Part shown: positions 21,488 to 33,299 of the stretch, one piece after another
Layout of the letters: each line of letters starts with the position of its first letter
Numbering within the stretch: the stretch's first letter is position 1
From: Vandiemenella viatica
Taxonomy: Eukaryota; Arthropoda; Insecta; Orthoptera; Morabidae
Direction of reading: 5' to 3'
DNA length: 64,000 nucleotides
Assembly: GCA_031002005.1 (NCBI GenBank)
Contig: JARYHS010008074.1
Span: 266,849,930-266,913,929 of the forward strand
Program-made: the position numbers and the translations under genes
The notes under the pieces: generated by a model
Told to the model about the DNA's origin: nothing
The model's database searches: none
The model's input: the letters and a program-made list of their open reading frames with translations, nothing else

Positions 21488-22487
21488 CAGGGGTGGCCAA
21501 GCTCCTTGATAGTGCGAGCCATTTTTCAAAATTTGATATTTCCGCGAGCCGCAATTAAATACGTATTTAAAAAAGGTATTAAAAATTATTTTACAGAAAT
21601 TATATTTATTGAAAACATATGAATAAAGGTAAAAAATATGTGTATTGAATTTTAATATTAAAAATTAAACATAATTTATTTTACTTCTCTTGATAATTCT
21701 TTAAAATTTGGTGAATAATTGGTGACAGCACTTCTCAGTAATTCTTTGAGATGCTGGTTAGTTAATACTGATAGGTGTTTGGATTTCACGAATTTAAAAG
21801 TGGAATGAAATGATTCACATAAGTACGTTGCTCCGAATATTGAAATAATTCGACAAGCAGTCTTTTTTAATTCAGGATACTTCGATTCTAGTACAAATTT
21901 CCAAAATTCAGTAATCGGCGTCGACTTATACTTTAATTGTAGAGTTTGATCTTCTTGCATCTTTATTAATTCTAATTCTCCAGATGTTTTTTGGGTCATA
22001 ATTATATTGGAAATGGAAAATTCACCTTGAATTATGTTAATTTCAAATGGATTTAGTAAAAAATCAAGAGACGATTTAGAATATTTCAAGTCTTGAAATC
22101 TATTTTGGAATTCCGTCAATATTCCTTCTAGGTTTTTTTTATATACTCGTTGAGTTTTCTTGTTTAATATTGGAACAATTTTTTTAATTCGAGGAAAATG
22201 ACAAAATGTTTTATTACGCCACTGTTTATGTTCGTTCGCGCAGTTTTCGATGAGTCATGTCATTCTTAATTTAGAACGAAATGAAATTTGTTACAATTTG
22301 AATTTAGTGTTTCATATTTGCTATCAGTAATTTAAAAGACATTTTGAAACACATACGGAACGATAACAACTTTTTAAAATATAATAACACAAAAATGAAA
22401 AGGGAACTCGGGTACATTTATCAAGAGCCACAAATAATCCTTCAAAGAGCCGCATGCGGCTCGCGAGCCACAGGTTGGCCACCCCTG
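21488..22487 (-). mobile_element. Non-autonomous hAT transposon, 1,000 bp
   Basis: Termini CAGGGGTGGCCAAGC and (reverse) CAGGGGTGGCCAACC form hAT-type inverted repeats. The flanks are an exact 8-bp duplication CTATAGAT (21480-21487, 22488-22495). Inside, the - strand frame 22119-21676 encodes the last ~147 residues of a hAT transposase: EFWKFVLESKYPELKKTA, SIFGATYLCESFHSTFKFVK and LTNQHLKELLR, the hAT dimerisation region. The catalytic part is gone, so it needs an enzyme supplied elsewhere. Confidence 0.92.
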
Positions 22488-23029
22488 CTATAGATTAATC
22501 TTCTAAATGGAGGGCTTGGTTTCCCAAACATTATGTGCCTCTCATCGAATTTTTTTTTAATCATTCTGTGTACTTATGGTAGTTGGGCGTATTTTGCTTG
22601 AGAAAATGCAGCTGCTTTGTACAGTAGGTGTATTAGAGCTGGTTTCAAACAGCCAGTCACTACCCGACAAGTCTCATGTCTACTTTCTTTGAATGCGCTG
22701 ACTGGTTCCAAATAGTGCTTGCATACTCTGCAGTGGAATAGCAGAGTGAGTTAGCAGATTTGAGCAAGATCACCGGATTCGCTCCCCATTTACTGCAACA
22801 CAACTTTTATGGTGGTGTACTTTAGCTGGAGTTATGGCAGTATTTCTTGTAAGTAAGACTTCTGTCAATAGTAACTCCTAAATATTTTGGCTGTCTATAT
22901 GTTTTATACCTTCCTAAGGAACGCAGGTGGAATGCGGAGATCTAGGTTTTGCTTGGGTTGGGTTTCAAATAGGTGCGTCTGTACAGTAGTAAGTGAACAT
23001 GGTTTATAGGGATTTTTCTAACTGTTTCT

Positions 23030-23462
23030 CTTATTTCTATGTACATCTTCTCAGAACGTCTCGTATTTCTATTTACTGTTCTCGTATTTTTATTTATTTT
23101 ACCTTGTCGTCGTAGTGAAAATATCTACTTAATTATTTACTGTAGTTTCTTCTAAAGTTTTATTTCCTTTGCTATGAGAAAATAAGAATCACCATTTCCG
23201 TTCCACAAAAACAAATAACGATTTCGCCAAATAAACAATAATCTAATGTGAATTAATTCCCTTTTATTATTATAATGTTATAACATCCTTAATCATCTGA
23301 ATATGTACAGGTTCTTTTCCACAGTAACTCAAAATTCAAAGTGAACACGACACGGCCTTCACCAAGCTTGTCTAGTCTTGATCTATCCTCTTCTGTTTAT
23401 ATAAACGTTTCCTTAGTTACCCATTTCACAGAGTAATTATTATAGTAGCCTGTTATATCACA
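23030..23462 (-). mobile_element. LTR-like insertion in the LINE (possible solo LTR)
   Basis: The LINE frame breaks at GGGAGAACA and resumes about 430 bp later. On the - strand the insert begins TGTGATATAACAGG, has a TATA-like GTTTATATAAAC about 55 bp in and AATAAAA about 190 bp in, as an LTR promoter and poly(A) signal would. The far end and a clean 5-bp duplication are not evident, so the class is a guess. Confidence 0.35.
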
Positions 23463-23848
23463 TGTTCTCCCACCCGAAGAAACTCATGGATCTTGAACAG
23501 CGATTGTCAGGTCGTCAGCCTACAGGAAGTGTATGGCATTCGGATGCACGGGTTGCTCATTAGTATAGACATTAAGTAAAATAGGGGATAGAACACTGCC
23601 TTGAGGTAATCCATTCTTTTGAATTCTACACGGACTCTTCTCGTTATGTAGGCTAACTTAGAAACGTCTATTAGTGGGATTCTGTGAGTTTCGTTTAAAA
23701 TCTCTGCACAAAATAATAAGCCATGTTTAATGGTGTCTTACGCTGCAGGGAGGTCCTCCAGTGCTACTCCTATCCCAAGCTTGTTCTGGAAACCTTCTTC
23801 TATAAGTTCGGTTAAGTTTATCAGTGACTGCAACACTTTCCTGTATAT

Positions 23849-24717
23849 TGGCGGATCCAAGGAGGGGGGAGGGTCATGGGGGTCATGACCCCCCCCCCCC
23901 CTGGTCTCGGCCTCTGATAATATTTTTAATCTCACTGATTTTAATTAAACAAGATTACTTTGAGTAATGGATGGCCAGATCTCACAAAACATACACGACA
24001 GTCACAATGCGACTGTATGCTGTTTATAATATTATGTTGTATGCGATCGGTCATTGCGAACTGAATATTGTGCAAGCAATTGGAACTTATGATTTTGCCG
24101 CGTCGCGCAGCGCGTCGTACTATTCGTTCGCGGCTTCGCGTCCGATGTTCGGTGACGTCACAGCCGCGTAGCTCGACCGCTTCTCGCCATTAAACCGTTT
24201 GATGTATTTACATAAATATTGTCATTTTTGCTTAGTTATGGACGGGTGTTTTTTACTACATGATGCTGCGAAAAATGTGATTATGCTGGTGTGTCGAAAC
24301 GTAATGCATGTAGTGGTTTATTTAGAAAGATAGAGTCATTCTTTTACGAAGAAACCTAGGTTTGAAATTGATAAACACCCAAAACATTTACCTATACTGA
24401 GAACTACTGCATATGTGTGCTGCCGATGCTTCAGCAACTACCTTAACCTTAGATGAAGAATAAAATATTACTCCTGCTGAAGCTGTTCTATGCTTGCCGA
24501 TTTCGTGTACGTCGACTTCCAGCTCTAATCAGATAAAAAGTTTGCTTTCTCAATCGAAATTTTCCTCAGATATTGGATGGTTTGTAAGAAAATACCTAGA
24601 CGTTTCAACAAGAGCTATATTGATCGACAAACATTAGTTGCCTTCTCAAATTTATATTTTCCCACACTGTGTTGTAATATATATATATGTGTGTATATAT
24701 GTATACACTGTGTTGTA

Positions 24718-24756
<39 letters not shown>

Positions 24757-25915
24757 GTCACACATTGACAAGTTTAACTGGCTTATTTTATCGCATAAAG
24801 ACCAAGACCTTTACAGAAAATATTATGTTTTATTTACAGTAACGCCCTTGAGTTGCCACACAGTCAAAAACACCTCTAAAACGATTGATAAAAAAACCAT
24901 TAATAGCTTACGATGATTTTCTTGGTAAAAATGGTGTGTTGCTAACTCACCAGCGAAATAAATACCACGAAATAACTGTCGAAGCTGGAAAAAACTTTTT
25001 AACAGCTTTTCACAAAACTGAAAACCAAATTTAGCAGTCAAAAAATGACAAAAGTTAATGAAAATAAAGTAAAGCTTACGACCAATTGCCAAAACGATAA
25101 TTTTTGTGTTCATCAAGATATAGCATTACGTGGTCATCGCGATGAGGACAAATTTTTCGATAAAGAAGCAAGTAACAACAGCACGGTAGTTGATGAAGGA
25201 AACACTTTTAAAATTCCGTGTAGAATCTCGTGACATAGCATTAGCAGCATTATTTAGAGACTTCTAAGTCTAATGTAACATACATCAGCAAAATTGTGCA
25301 AAATTATTTGATTGATGTTTGCAATGAAATCATTTAGGAAAGTATTTTACTGAATGTGAATGTAACTAAATACTTTTATATTTTATTCGATGAAACAACA
25401 AACATAAAACATTTCTCACAGCTCAGCCTTTCATTTAAATAGATACTCAATGGTATAATAAAGGATGTTTTGTGACTTTCTGTGATGCTTACGATACGCC
25501 TAGATGTGATGATAACGATCTAGGCGATATGGAACTTGCGAAAATAGTTACAAATTTTATATGCTGAACAAGCAACAGTCCTGTTCTTAATAACATGTCA
25601 TCTACGTCATTCAGCCATTTCTTGCCGTTATTAACTAGGACACAATGAAATTGCCAATTCATCCACTAAAAGGAATTAATATTTTTTAAAAGAATTTGGA
25701 GCTACAATGCATGGTATCTGCGAGACGCTTTGGGTTGAGAGGCATAATGGCCGTCTACAATTTCATGAGATAGTGAAAATTTGTAGCGCTCTGGAAAAGA
25801 TTTATACATTGCAAGACAGCGAAAATGCTAATGAAGCGCGTTGCTTACTGCAAACATTGTTCAATTCAGACTTTATAATATTATCTATCTGCTTGAGCGG
25901 GGTTTTAGGTAGGTA
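23849..25915 (+). pseudogene. hAT transposase pseudogene of the ZMYM1/DUF4371 type
   Basis: It opens at 23849 with TGGCGGATCCAAGGAGGGG and a long C run (23887-23899), a terminus common to this hAT group. Fragments then follow in order: DIGWFVRKYLDVSTRA (24570), KEASNNSTVVDEGN and RVESRDIALAALFRDF (25150-25260), ILLYFIR-type 'FDETT' block (25375-25400), FVTFCDAYDTPRC (25470), MHGICETLWVERHNGRLQFH and ENANEARCLLQTLFNSDFII (25707-25880). These match DUF4371 and the RNase-H-like core. Many stops and frameshifts. No right terminus is recognised. Confidence 0.75.
24678..24753. repeat. (TA)n microsatellite with duplicated flank
   Basis: ACACTGTGTTGTAATA occurs twice (24664-24679 and 24706-24721), each followed by a TA tract. 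The second is about 28 bp of pure TA. It lies inside the hAT pseudogene. Confidence 0.85.
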
Positions 25916-26405
25916 CCTAAATATTTTATTTATTACCTTATGTATGTACTAATTCATGAAAGCAAAAATTTAATAATTACCCACGACTTCGTATGTATGG
26001 AAGTGTGTTATAGTGTAAGAGTTTTCTTTAACAATAATTACGGTAATAATAAAAATACGGCAATAATGAAAATTTGTTTATGTCCTAAATGAAAAAGCAA
26101 TTCCATATATTTATCCTCCAAAAAAGTCAAATTATTTTCTGTTTCGATATTGGTTTAATTTTGACGATATATTGATTACACCAATTACTTCTGCTTTAAT
26201 ATAAGAATTTGTGTGGATTAAAACTAATCTTACGTGGTATCACTTAAGATCGTCAGGACTTAATTTCCTAAGCTTTCTCTGACGCCATATTACTGATTTC
26301 AGCCGCAAGTAATTAGTTCTAACCGAACAACTTTCGATCACAATACAGAGAACGTATTGATGCAAGTGTGAGAGATATTTCTGAGAACGTTTCAGCAATT
26401 GGAGG
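25916..26405. other. Non-coding, one family B head
   Basis: 25978-26010 reads ACCCACGACTTCGTATGTATGG, a degenerate relative of the CCCGCGACTTCGTCCGCG head at 28552. The rest is AT-rich with no gene recognised. Confidence 0.45.
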
Positions 26406-27008
26406 CAATGCACAAGTACAGTAGAGTCAAGGTGGGAAGATTTCAAGGAAATAATAAGAAAGGGGGAAGAAATATTTATTCCGAAACAAAAAATAAAGTA
26501 GTGAACCAGTGTACTGTAATAGGGAGGTGAGGGTGTTAAAGAGGTTGGTAAGAAGAGAATATAACAGAGTTAAGGGGCAGCAGGGTAGTAGGGAATATTT
26601 AAAAACAACAAACAAGTACTTGATAATAGCTAAGAAGGTGGCTAAAGATGGGGAATTGTCAGAGCAGTGGGACCATTGACTGATGCATCAAGAAATTTCT
26701 ATGGCTATGTTAGAAAACAGACGGGAAGGAAGGGTGTAGAGACGCTTGTAGATAAGGATGGAGAAGAAGTTACTGAAGATTTTAAAAAGGCAGAGATTAT
26801 AAGTAACTGACTTGTATAGGCCTAACTTCTCTTTTAAGACGGAGAATAAAACCCAACATCAATATAAGTAACTGGTTTAGTGAACCATTATGGATAGTGA
26901 ATCAGGAACGGGAGGGGGGTGGGGAGGAAATCGGATAACGAGCTTAAAAACACAATTAGAAGTGAGCAGGCTAAAAAATTTCAATTTCATCCTGAGAATA
27001 TCATGGAG
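26406..27008 (+). pseudogene. Internal fragment of the CR1-like LINE (as at 61085-61620)
   Basis: TACAGTAGAGTCAAGGTGGG opens a stretch colinear with 61087-61620 at high nucleotide identity, including AATAATAAGAAAGGGGGAAG and ATAAGGATGGAGAAGAAGTT. It covers the linker between endonuclease and RT. It is interrupted near 26800-26870 by a short unmatched segment and ends abruptly against the - strand LINE at about 27008. Confidence 0.85.
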
Positions 27009-28600
27009 GTTGGTGGACGATGTATTTCACTATACTCGTAAGTGAAAGTGGGAGTATACATGTTTACCAATAAGTTTATACGAAACGAGCGTCGTCTATC
27101 TACCAGAGACTCCCAGCCTAGTCTACTAATCAGTTCTGTAACGCTTTTATAAGGACTGTAGCAAGCGGTCACGAATCGAGCGGCTCTTCTATGTACTTTC
27201 TCTATACTCTCAATCAACCCCTTACGAAACGGATGCCAGATGGCACAACAGTAGTCCAAATGTCGACGCACAAGAGATTTATACGCTATCTCCTTTGTTT
27301 GTACATTACAATTTTTCAAGATTCAACCTAGGAACCGCAGCCTAGAATTAGAGCTACCTACCAACGTATTAATATGTAAGTCCCATTTCATATTCCTTTG
27401 TACTGTTACTCCCAAATATTTAATAGAATCGACCATATCAATAACTGAATTGTTTACCTCGTATTTCTGAACAATCGGATTCTTTTTGTTAGTTATGCTC
27501 ATTGTCTTACACTTTTTACAATATAGTGTGAGTTGCCACACAGCGCACCATGCCATAATAACATCCAGATCACGCTGAATTACTAAACAATCGGCCAAAT
27601 TCCTTACTTCCCTATAAATAACCGCATTATCAGCAAACAATCTAAAAATGATTTTCACTTTGTCTCCGAGATCGTTCATAAAAATTAAGAAAAGAAGTGG
27701 TCCTATTACATTTCCTTGAGGTACACCCGATGTAACATCTAGATTAGACGAACTTTCTCCTTCAACAACGACATACTGCGATCGACCAGTTAGAAAATCC
27801 TTTATCCATTCACAAAGCTGATCCTATATACCATACGCTCGTAGCTTCGCTAAAAGGCTGTTGTGTGGCACAGAGTCAAAGGCTTTCTGAAAATCTAAGA
27901 AAAATTGCATCTACTTGTGAACCTGCATCAATAACTGTCATTACGTCGTGTGTAAATAGGGCCAACTGTTTTTCACAAGATCTTTTCTTCCGAAATCCGT
28001 GTTGATTTGTTGTAAGCAAATTATTTTCATCTAGAAAATTCATAATGTTCGAGCATAAAATATGCTCCATAACTCTACTACAAACAGATGTTATAGATAT
28101 GGGACGGTAGTTTCCAGGATCGCTTCGCTCACCTTTATTGCGGCTTTCATTAACCTCGGACCCATCATGAACTAGTGCTGGAATATTGCTGTTGGTACAA
28201 CTGACTTTTCTAACATTCGACCAAAATTTCTTTGGATTTTCTTAGAGAAGTGTTTGAATGAAAATCATTGAAGGCCTCACGTATCACATTCTTCACACGT
28301 CCTCTTAACTCAGCCAAGGTTTCTAAATCGCTGCGAGACCACTTCTTTCTGTAGCGTTTTTGTATTCTTCTATGTTTTTTGAGTAATCTTTTGACTTCGC
28401 ATGTGTACCACGGTGGATCATTCTCCCCATTTATTTTCCGCTTCGGTATGTGTACTTCTATACCTACCCTGACTATATGTATAAATCGATGCCACATCTC
28501 TTCAACGCTGTCATTTGGTAACTTAAAGTTATGGTAATTAGTAACAGTTACCCGCGACTTCGTCCGCGTTGAAAAGTGTTGTAATATAAGATTATCTTGA

Positions 28601-28893
28601 GAGGTCTGGTTGCTCAGTGGTTAGGGCGTCCAACTGGAGATGGAAAAGTTCCCAGCTTGAATCCTAGTCTCGGCGAGGATTTTCAAAGGTCCTTAGCTCG
28701 ACCTTCACCTCTTGCAAAGGCTTTTGTGTGAGATGAATTATGCCAGAATGCTCTCTTGGTTCTGATTCCGTGTTGAACTGTGGGTCCTCTATGTCCGCTA
28801 GGATTACTGGGTTACGTTAAGAGGCTACGAAAGAGGACTGATTGGGGAGACGTAAAGAAGCCTTGTCACCAGGTCAATATGACCATACAGTTT
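28601..28893 (+). mobile_element. tRNA-derived SINE (family 1)
   Basis: Head GGTTGCTCAGTGGTTAGGGC (A box) and GCTTGAATCCTAGTC (decayed B box). Body CCTTAGCTCGACCTTCACCT, ATTATGCCAGAATGCTC, TTCTGATTCCGTGTTGAACT and TGTGGGTCC, ending GTCACCAGGTCAATATGACC. Same family as 20605 and 50078. Confidence 0.8.
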
Positions 28894-29864
28894 ATTTTAG
28901 ACCTATTTTTATTAGTAATAGTAGTAATAAATGTTGCAATAAAATAACAAAAATTTATTTATGTTCCACAACTACTTCATTGAAATTTGAGTATTTTCAG
29001 TTTAATATATCCGTATATAATATTGAGGATTTGTCTCCTAGGTTTTGGCTATTTTCATAGCTCTAGTTTTCGTACATTTCTTTGTAAGATTTGAATTTCG
29101 TTTACCCAGCATCTCTTAAAATTACTAATTTCATCTCGCGAATAAAAATGAGTATAGTTTTAATTAATGGAAGCTCAAAATATTAGCAATACATTTATGG
29201 AATCGACTAAATTCCAACAACAAAAAAATACTAACATCAAAACAGCAAGTAAATACTTAAGTGGCCGAAGAACGTTCATTTCAGTTAAAAAAAAATTGCG
29301 ATACTAAAAAATGAATATTTTGATTTGCATTGAATATCAGAAAAAAAATCTTTAAAAAGAGAGAACTTAATTTGCTCTTTGAATATTGATTTTGTTTTGA
29401 GGATATATTGGTCATCAACAAAAATTTACATATTATTATAGTAAGTATAGTAGTAATCGATTATTTTATCCGTAATGATCAGTGGTATTGTGGTAATGGT
29501 TTCTCTATCTGTGGAAACAGTTGAATTGACTGTAGACCAGTTTACTATAGTTCATTCGTTTCGATCCATTAATTCTGCGCAAAAATATAAATTTCAATGT
29601 TAAAGTAGTAATTGATTCTTTCTTCATAATTGGTTTCTCAATCTGCCAACAGAATTCATTGTCTACCGGCAAATTACCACTCTGCTTGTCTGCCACTCCA
29701 CTATCTGAATAAAACATTCATAAATTTCAAAAATTTACTTCGGTCAACGCCACGTGTTCTGATAAATCATCCACGCTTATTATAAATCTTTTGATACAAT
29801 ATCGGAACAAAGCAACACATGACATCACTAAAATGGCGCTCTTGAAACAACTAATAATGTTTCA

Positions 29865-30400
29865 TTCTGGCCCAGGCTGCATTTCAACCAAGCCACAAAC
29901 TCAGCTGATATTACCGCTAGAAAATCAATGCTTCTAACAGTTGCGCATTAATACATTCACTATAGGGCCTGTTGCATTAATTCAGATCGCGATACTAAAT
30001 CAATCCGAATAATGAATTTGGTAATGAAGCGTTCGTAAAAACGCAGTAAATTAAATACTGAATTCATCTGAAACAACATTCATCCGCATGAAGTATGTCA
30101 TCAGCATCATGACAGTTATTGGATTAACGTAATTAAAATAATTATACTAATGTGCTTCTAACTTACAGTATACAACGTAAAGTCCATAATTCTCTACAAC
30201 TCTAAGACAACTTTCGTTAATATTGCTGGTCAAGTTAACATCTCGATAAAGTGTCTGTTACTGCTAGTGATTTAGTAAGGTGTATAATTGCATTTAATAT
30301 GTTGAGGTGTGTTCATACAGTTTAACTTTGTAGCGGCAATATTATTAACAGAGATAGTGGTTTGATTGAAATGATGCCTGGATCAGATTGATTTTTATTA
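29865..30400. repeat. Repeat family A fragments, opposite orientations
   Basis: 29867-29925: TCTGGCCCAGGCTGCATTTC, then GATATTACCGCTAGAAAATC (+). 30330-30390: TAGCGGCAATATTATTAACA, then TTTGATTGAAATGATGCCTGG (reverse order), i.e. the - strand version. Between them, AT-rich sequence without genes. Confidence 0.6.
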
Positions 30401-32354
30401 CAACATAAGGCAGGAGGAATTCAGTTATTATTGGTAATATAAGTAAACAGCTTTCATATGCTCCGTGCAAATGAGGTGTATTGTGTTGTAAAAGACTTCC
30501 AGTGTTGCTTCATGAAACAATAAGTTTCTACATTAGCCCATTGATTACATTCGTTTTAAGTGTAGGATTCGATAGATATTTGCAGAATATTGAACAGTAA
30601 GTAAAAAGCAGTTTCGTGAATCATAGTCTCTACTATTTGTACAAAAATTCTGAACAAAAAATAAAAAGGGTTAGTTAACATTTAAATTTCGGCAAAAATA
30701 ATTTGTAATACAGACACTGTATAGTAACAAAAAAGAAATAGGAAATAAATTAAACCGAGATAGAATGGAATCCTTTATTTTTTTTTATAAATACGACATT
30801 TGGGGCATGGCCATTTTGCACATTTAGTGAACCGACTTTCGTGCTGGTATACCCATAGCATTTTACGTTTAATATTAATTTTTTTCCAAGTTGTGATTTT
30901 TTTATATTTATTATAACGCATACAATACGAACTAAATTATGGTGTAATATTTGATATGTCATACTATTTTATGTACGTAAATGAAAACATCTCTTTGCGA
31001 ACTTGACAACAGTACCTACCTTCTTTTTTAATTTAAGGTTAAGTACAGATTTATATTTCCTGCTTCCAAACTATTATTTGTCATGTGTGTCGGTTTTATG
31101 GCTTTTAAACTAAACACAAACTTACGTATGTAAGAAGGTTATTGCTTTTCTTTCTGAAAAGTAGTGTTTGCGATTTACGTAAAAAGCAAAGAGTAAACGT
31201 GGCACGGCTATCTATGAAGTAGGAAACTCTTTGTTGTTTCCGAATTTATATTAATGGCAATTTCTAAAATAACTATGCGTTTTTGCGGGATAAAATCTAT
31301 CCTATGTCACTTCGCACGCAATTAATTGACTTCATGCCAAATTTCATTTAAATATGTTGAGTTATTAAGGTGTGTTTGATTCCAGAAGTACATACAAACA
31401 CACATCCAAACTTTCTCATTTATAGATATATAAATTCCTCAGGTATATTCTAAAACACTCTGAAGCCTTACTGAATCTGTATACAATTCGTCCATTTCCA
31501 CTTTTTCGCTTGGTCATTAATTTGATAGTCGCAATTACCGCTTTGTGATCGCTTATTCCAGAGGTCGTTGAAATGTCGGTGAATAATTCTGGCCAGTTAG
31601 TAACCAGCAAATCTAAATGTTTTCGCTACCGTTATGACACCACTGTAGGTTCATTAACTAGCTGCTCGAGATGATTATCCGAGAACAAATCGAGAATTAC
31701 TTCACAAGCTGCCTTATCCCAGCTACCAGTAATGTGAACATGATTACGCCAGTCGATATAAGGCAGATTGAAGTCGCCTCCCAGAATCATAGCATGATCC
31801 TGAAAACGGCTAGCTATACTGTTAACAGTTACATCTTAATTCCTCGGCGATAGTTATGTCAGAATCGGCTGGACGGTAGAAGGCACCTATGAAGAGTTTT
31901 GACCCAGCAACATTGAGTTTAATCCATATGATTTCACAGATAGTATCGACGTCTATTTCATTACATGGGAGGAATTTACTCACAGCTATAAATACCCCAC
32001 CTCCATAAGAATGTAGTCTGTCTTTACCAAAAACGTTCATGCTATTTTTAAAAGTTTCGGCGGAACTTATTGTCGGTTTTAGCCATCTTTATGTACCAAT
32101 AATGATATCCGCTTCTGTGCTACAAATAACGCTTTCAAGTTCTGGTTGTTTGTTACAAACGCTTCTACAGTTAATTAAGTAGTTTTAACTGTTGTGACTC
32201 TTTTACGTTCCTCCTACATTCCGGTGTTGCATCTGATTGGGTTGCACGTAACTGTATTTCGTGTTATGGGTCTTCCTCCCTCAGCCTAAAAAACCACCCA
32301 GCGCATTCCACACGGCCACTGCCACCCGCGTAGCCGATTCACGTGTGTAGTTGT

Positions 32355-32490
32355 AACCTCCAAACATTTAAAATTCATCCAATTGAAGTCGAGCAAATCC
32401 CATTAATTAAATTGCTCGAAACTCTGTAGATCTTACGACGACGTGGCCCTAAATATGTCGTCTTTTGATCCATGCACAGAGAGAAGCGGT
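32355..32490 (+). repeat. Repeat family D, copy 1
   Basis: TTGTAACCTCCAAACATTTA through GGCCCTAAATATGTCGTCTT and TTTGATCCA is repeated in direct orientation at 42604-42740 with roughly 90% identity by eye. It adjoins the 5' part of the - strand LINE. Identity unknown. Confidence 0.75.
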
Positions 32491-32499
32491 CACCTTTTT

Positions 32500-33299
32500 T
32501 TAAAAATAATTAAAGATATTTAATGGTAATAAAATAGCTCATCATACTGTCGATAATTCTAAAGAAGTTACAACTCCAAGTCGTTAGCGTATATTCTCAG
32601 CTGTTTTTAATAAAAAATCAATCCAAAGCTCGCAGACAAAACAAAACACAATTATAGTACATAACTTCTCAAACTATTAATATATTCATATAATTCTACT
32701 GCGACCTACAGCTTTTTACACACACACACACCTTCCTTCTTCTTTTTCTTTTAGAATCTCTGACATCAGGACAAAGATTTTCTATCTCATTCTTTTCCTC
32801 GAGCTTAGAAATTATATCATGTACATCATTACAATCAATATTTAAATGATAATTAATTACACTTAACAAAATAATATTTAAATGATAATTAATTTCATAA
32901 TTGGGGTGGTAGCATATGTTACACTTGCCCCCACTTCGAGGCAAAATCAATTAGTGTTTTGGACGACATGTACATTGCCGAGAAGTTAAACTGAAAATTG
33001 CTACCCACACCAATTACTTTCCGTGCACAATTGCCTTGCATATCCCGCTCAGTCAAATTGTCTCTAAAATTGCATATTCAATTCTACGAGATATGGACAT
33101 ACAAACACATTTCATGGGAATATAAACAACTCTTGCACAACTGTCACACACTATCCGTAAACATCTCTCATTCATTTACATGTTCATTACATAAATTTAA
33201 ATTACATACATTCCTTTATACAATTTATATATTTATACACTGCCGACATTCTACATTTTGATTCGGTTGAAACTAACATTTTTCGTTATTACTACTAAA
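32500..33299. other. No gene recognised
   Basis: AT-rich. AATATTTAAATGATAATTAA is tandemly repeated at about 32838-32895 (period about 42-50 bp). A CA run lies at 32719-32730. No exon. Confidence 0.4.

Larger units (their letters stand above)
21195..23848 (-). pseudogene. Jockey-like LINE (RT to C-terminal CCHC), thrice interrupted
   Basis: Reading on the - strand from 23848: LIEEGFQNKLGIGVALEDL, MDYLKAVFYPLFYLMSIL-type loop, LADDLTIAVQDP (catalytic box near 23505), then after an insert THLFETQPKQNL (near 22960), WLFETSSNTPTVQ-type frames and FDERHIMFGKPS (near 22530). After the hAT element it continues HTNFDPPKWHSEEEPSD and a zinc knuckle C-E-C...H-LYV-C (21300-21260). The order fits ORF2 of a jockey-type LINE, 5'-truncated inside the RT. 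It is cut by the LTR-like insert at about 23030-23462 and the hAT at 21488-22487. Confidence 0.7.
28545..31432 (+). mobile_element. 2.9-kb insert with family B head and tail
   Basis: It begins near GTTACCCGCGACTTCGTCCG (28547) and ends with CCAAATTTCATTTAAATATG...ACATACAAACACACATCCAA and TTTATAGATATATA (31327-31432). This head and tail pair is one I know from abundant insect repeats (CCCGCGACTTCGTCCGCG ... CAGCCGTTTTCGAGAT...ATACAAAC). It lies precisely between two consecutive blocks of the LINE ORF. No coding sequence remains inside, only a SINE, family A pieces and AT-rich filler. Whether it is one element or a stack of insertions is open. Confidence 0.5.
27009..32200 (-). pseudogene. CR1/L2-like LINE ORF2, split by a 2.9-kb insert
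   Basis: On the - strand from 32200: LINCRSVCNKQPELESVICS, SYGGGVFIAVSKFLPC, FIGAFYRPADSD, LGGDFNLPYIDW-like frames and TSGISDHKAVIATIK, which is a whole EEP endonuclease (32200-31430). After the insertion at 28545-31432 the protein resumes NYHNFKLPNDSVEEMWHRF, then QHGFRKKRSCEKQLALF, FLIFMNDLGD, RLFADNAVIYRE and IKYLGVTVQRNMKWD, ending in RAARFVTACYSPYKSVTEL near 27020. The catalytic FADD is FADN here. Several stops are present and the 3' end is lost. Confidence 0.85.
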
